A model generated the notes under the pieces. The model did no database searches and was not told where the DNA came from. It worked only from the letters and a program-made list of their open reading frames with translations. Position numbers and translations under genes: made by a program. Shown in pieces: positions 62,508-64,000 of a stretch of DNA of 64,000 bases (within the stretch, counting starts at the first letter, position 1; each line of letters begins with the position of its first letter). Location: the NCBI RefSeq assembly GCF_009730915.1, contig NC_052490.1:31372625-31436624 (forward strand). The letters run 5' to 3'. This stretch comes from Dioscorea cayenensis subsp. rotundata (lineage: Eukaryota > Streptophyta > Magnoliopsida > Dioscoreales > Dioscoreaceae).

Positions 62508-64000
62508 ATAACAAGTAAAAGCATTATATATATATATATATATATATATATTCTATACCGGGATATCATGAGATTGTTGTTCCGAATAAATTAGAATAAA
62601 AAAAAAACACGTGAACAAGCAATGGACCAATTGCAATCAAGTTTGGCATGCGAATCCAGACAATTAAAGCAGCTGTGAATGCACAGGCGACTTTGACCTT
62701 GGATACAAGTTGCCAAAAGAGCGTTTTCAATAACAATCTCCTCAGTTTTATTGATTAAAGACCCAGGCTACTAATAAGACTTCTAGATGGTCTTCTTTTA
62801 CAACCAAGGAATGATGTAAAATTGGAAGGACTAATATTTCCAAACCATCATAAAAACAGACTAAAATATTTCTCTAAAATTAAATCAATTGTATTTGTAG
62901 GAAAGATTTTCATCAACAACCACCTTTTTTTCTGATAAATGGAATTTCAATCCATAGCTGTTCATCCACATTTTCTTAGAATAAAAAAAATAAAACAAAA
63001 TATAATATAATTTTTCATCAACCTTCAAACAGTAACTTTCCCAAGTTCTTTCTCACTGTGGCCTGGTTATCAGTGATTTCATTCATCCAGTCAATTAGAA
63101 CATTGATGTTGAACCAAACTCAGTTGAATAGTTCTTGAACCGAGCTCAATCAAAGTCAGTTACATAGTTCGAAAAATACAACAGGACATATATACATAGA
63201 TCATATAATTCATTATTCAGTTTACATAGGAACATAAATTTCATCCTACAGGTATAAATATCCAAGAGACAGCTATTTTTTTTTTACCACCTTCTTTCCG
63301 TGTTCAATTTTTGGTGTCCTTTTAATCCTCTTGTCCACCAAAACTTAAAACCATCAAAATTAAAAATCCCTTAAATTATAGTTAGTTGAAACTACTTCTA
63401 GTTTTATCAATTACATTTCAATTTCTCAATATTTCAAACCACAAAGTACATCAACACCATGAAATATTTGGTTGGTTGGGGCCTTTCGTGCATAAGTACT
63501 GTTTCCTCAACCAAACAATCTGGGATAAATCCTGTTTTCATTTTTATAAAAAAAATATTATTTTAGATAAAAATATTTAATATTAATTTTAAAAATGATT
63601 AATAATGTTAAAATATTTAGTTCTTATTAATATCCATCAAGTTAAATTTTGATTGGTTTAAATAAAATTTTCCTCCGACCCAAAACTTAAAATGAAAAAA
63701 ATAAAAATACTTTATACCCATGTCCTTATTCCCCAAACAAACACCCCCAATCTAAAATAACAAGTCACGCAAAACATACTTACTAGCTCAGAAAAATATG
63801 ATCACAACTTAGATACCAAAAATAATTCAAACTCACAATTCCTTAGTTCGGTCTCTACATATATAGAATTATTCAAACTAATTTGAAACCTCAATACTCT
63901 AATCTTAAAAATTCTAGTTAGCGTCTAAAACTAAACGTTTAAAATAGCATTAGATTCAAAGAGCATCCATCAATAATTTCATTCACTATTACCATCCTTA
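57330..64000. other. AT-rich intergenic DNA, no gene seen
   Basis: Microsatellites: TA at 57536-57553, GA near 58593-58609, TA at 62473-62505 and 62525-62551. The stretch 60260-60690 (CTTTGCAAAATCTC..., ending near TTTCTAATGAAACG and an A-rich run) could be the 3' end of a LINE, but no reverse transcriptase motif is present. All frames are short and unrecognised. Confidence 0.45.
62473..62551. repeat. Two TA microsatellites separated by 19 bases
   Basis: TA runs at 62473-62505 and 62525-62551 around AGATAACAAGTAAAAGCAT. Confidence 0.93.

Noticed and set aside
1-64000. CRISPR arrays, operons, bacterial-type elements
   Set aside because: The spliced plant genes show a eukaryotic nuclear region, and no spaced identical repeats of that kind occur.

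Overview
The window is nuclear DNA of a flowering plant. It is AT-rich, the genes have spliced exons with GT-AG introns, and the products belong to angiosperm families: a PERK kinase, a COV-like membrane protein, a RABG3/Rab7 GTPase and berberine-bridge-enzyme-like oxidases. The COV-like protein reads closer to monocot versions, but this is only an impression and the species cannot be named from the window. A run of exactly 1000 N (6918-7917) is an assembly gap.

Layout. (1) 1-6917: most of a CACTA (En/Spm) DNA transposon on the minus strand. Both of its genes (TNP2-like transposase and Transposase_24-type protein) can be spliced into uninterrupted reading frames. Its left end lies outside the window and its right end is probably in the gap. 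(2) 7918-14238: gene-poor, with a duplicated 0.5-kb block, a Mutator-type MITE with a 10-bp target duplication, a TA microsatellite and a 118-bp tandem repeat. (3) 14239-20060: a decayed second CACTA element (plus strand), split by a 1.7-kb solo LTR. Removing the LTR and one copy of its 5-bp target duplication restores the transposase frame. (4) 21353-34592: a cluster of berberine-bridge-enzyme-like (BBE-like) loci, with one intact-looking gene that lacks the flavin-linking cysteine, a pseudogene fragment, and one gene with all expected residues. Between them lie a 5'-truncated L1 LINE broken by an LTR and by a small hAT element, a GA-rich minisatellite island, and a Mutator-like element with roughly 200-bp terminal inverted repeats sitting inside the BBE pseudogene. 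(5) 36040-57129: ordinary gene space: CCDC25 homologue (minus), LIKE-COV (plus), a small acidic conserved-looking protein (minus), RABG3/Rab7 (minus) and PERK (minus). Exon-intron structures were worked out by joining exons in frame at GT-AG sites, with one GC-AG exception in PERK. (6) 57330-64000: AT-rich intergenic DNA with no gene that I can support.

The housekeeping genes are not an operon and share no obvious pathway. The BBE-like genes are tandem paralogues with very similar core promoters. The main interest is the nested transposon history, most of it provable from target duplications and restored reading frames, and the divergence of the two BBE-like enzymes. I found no wholly new gene system that I could defend.
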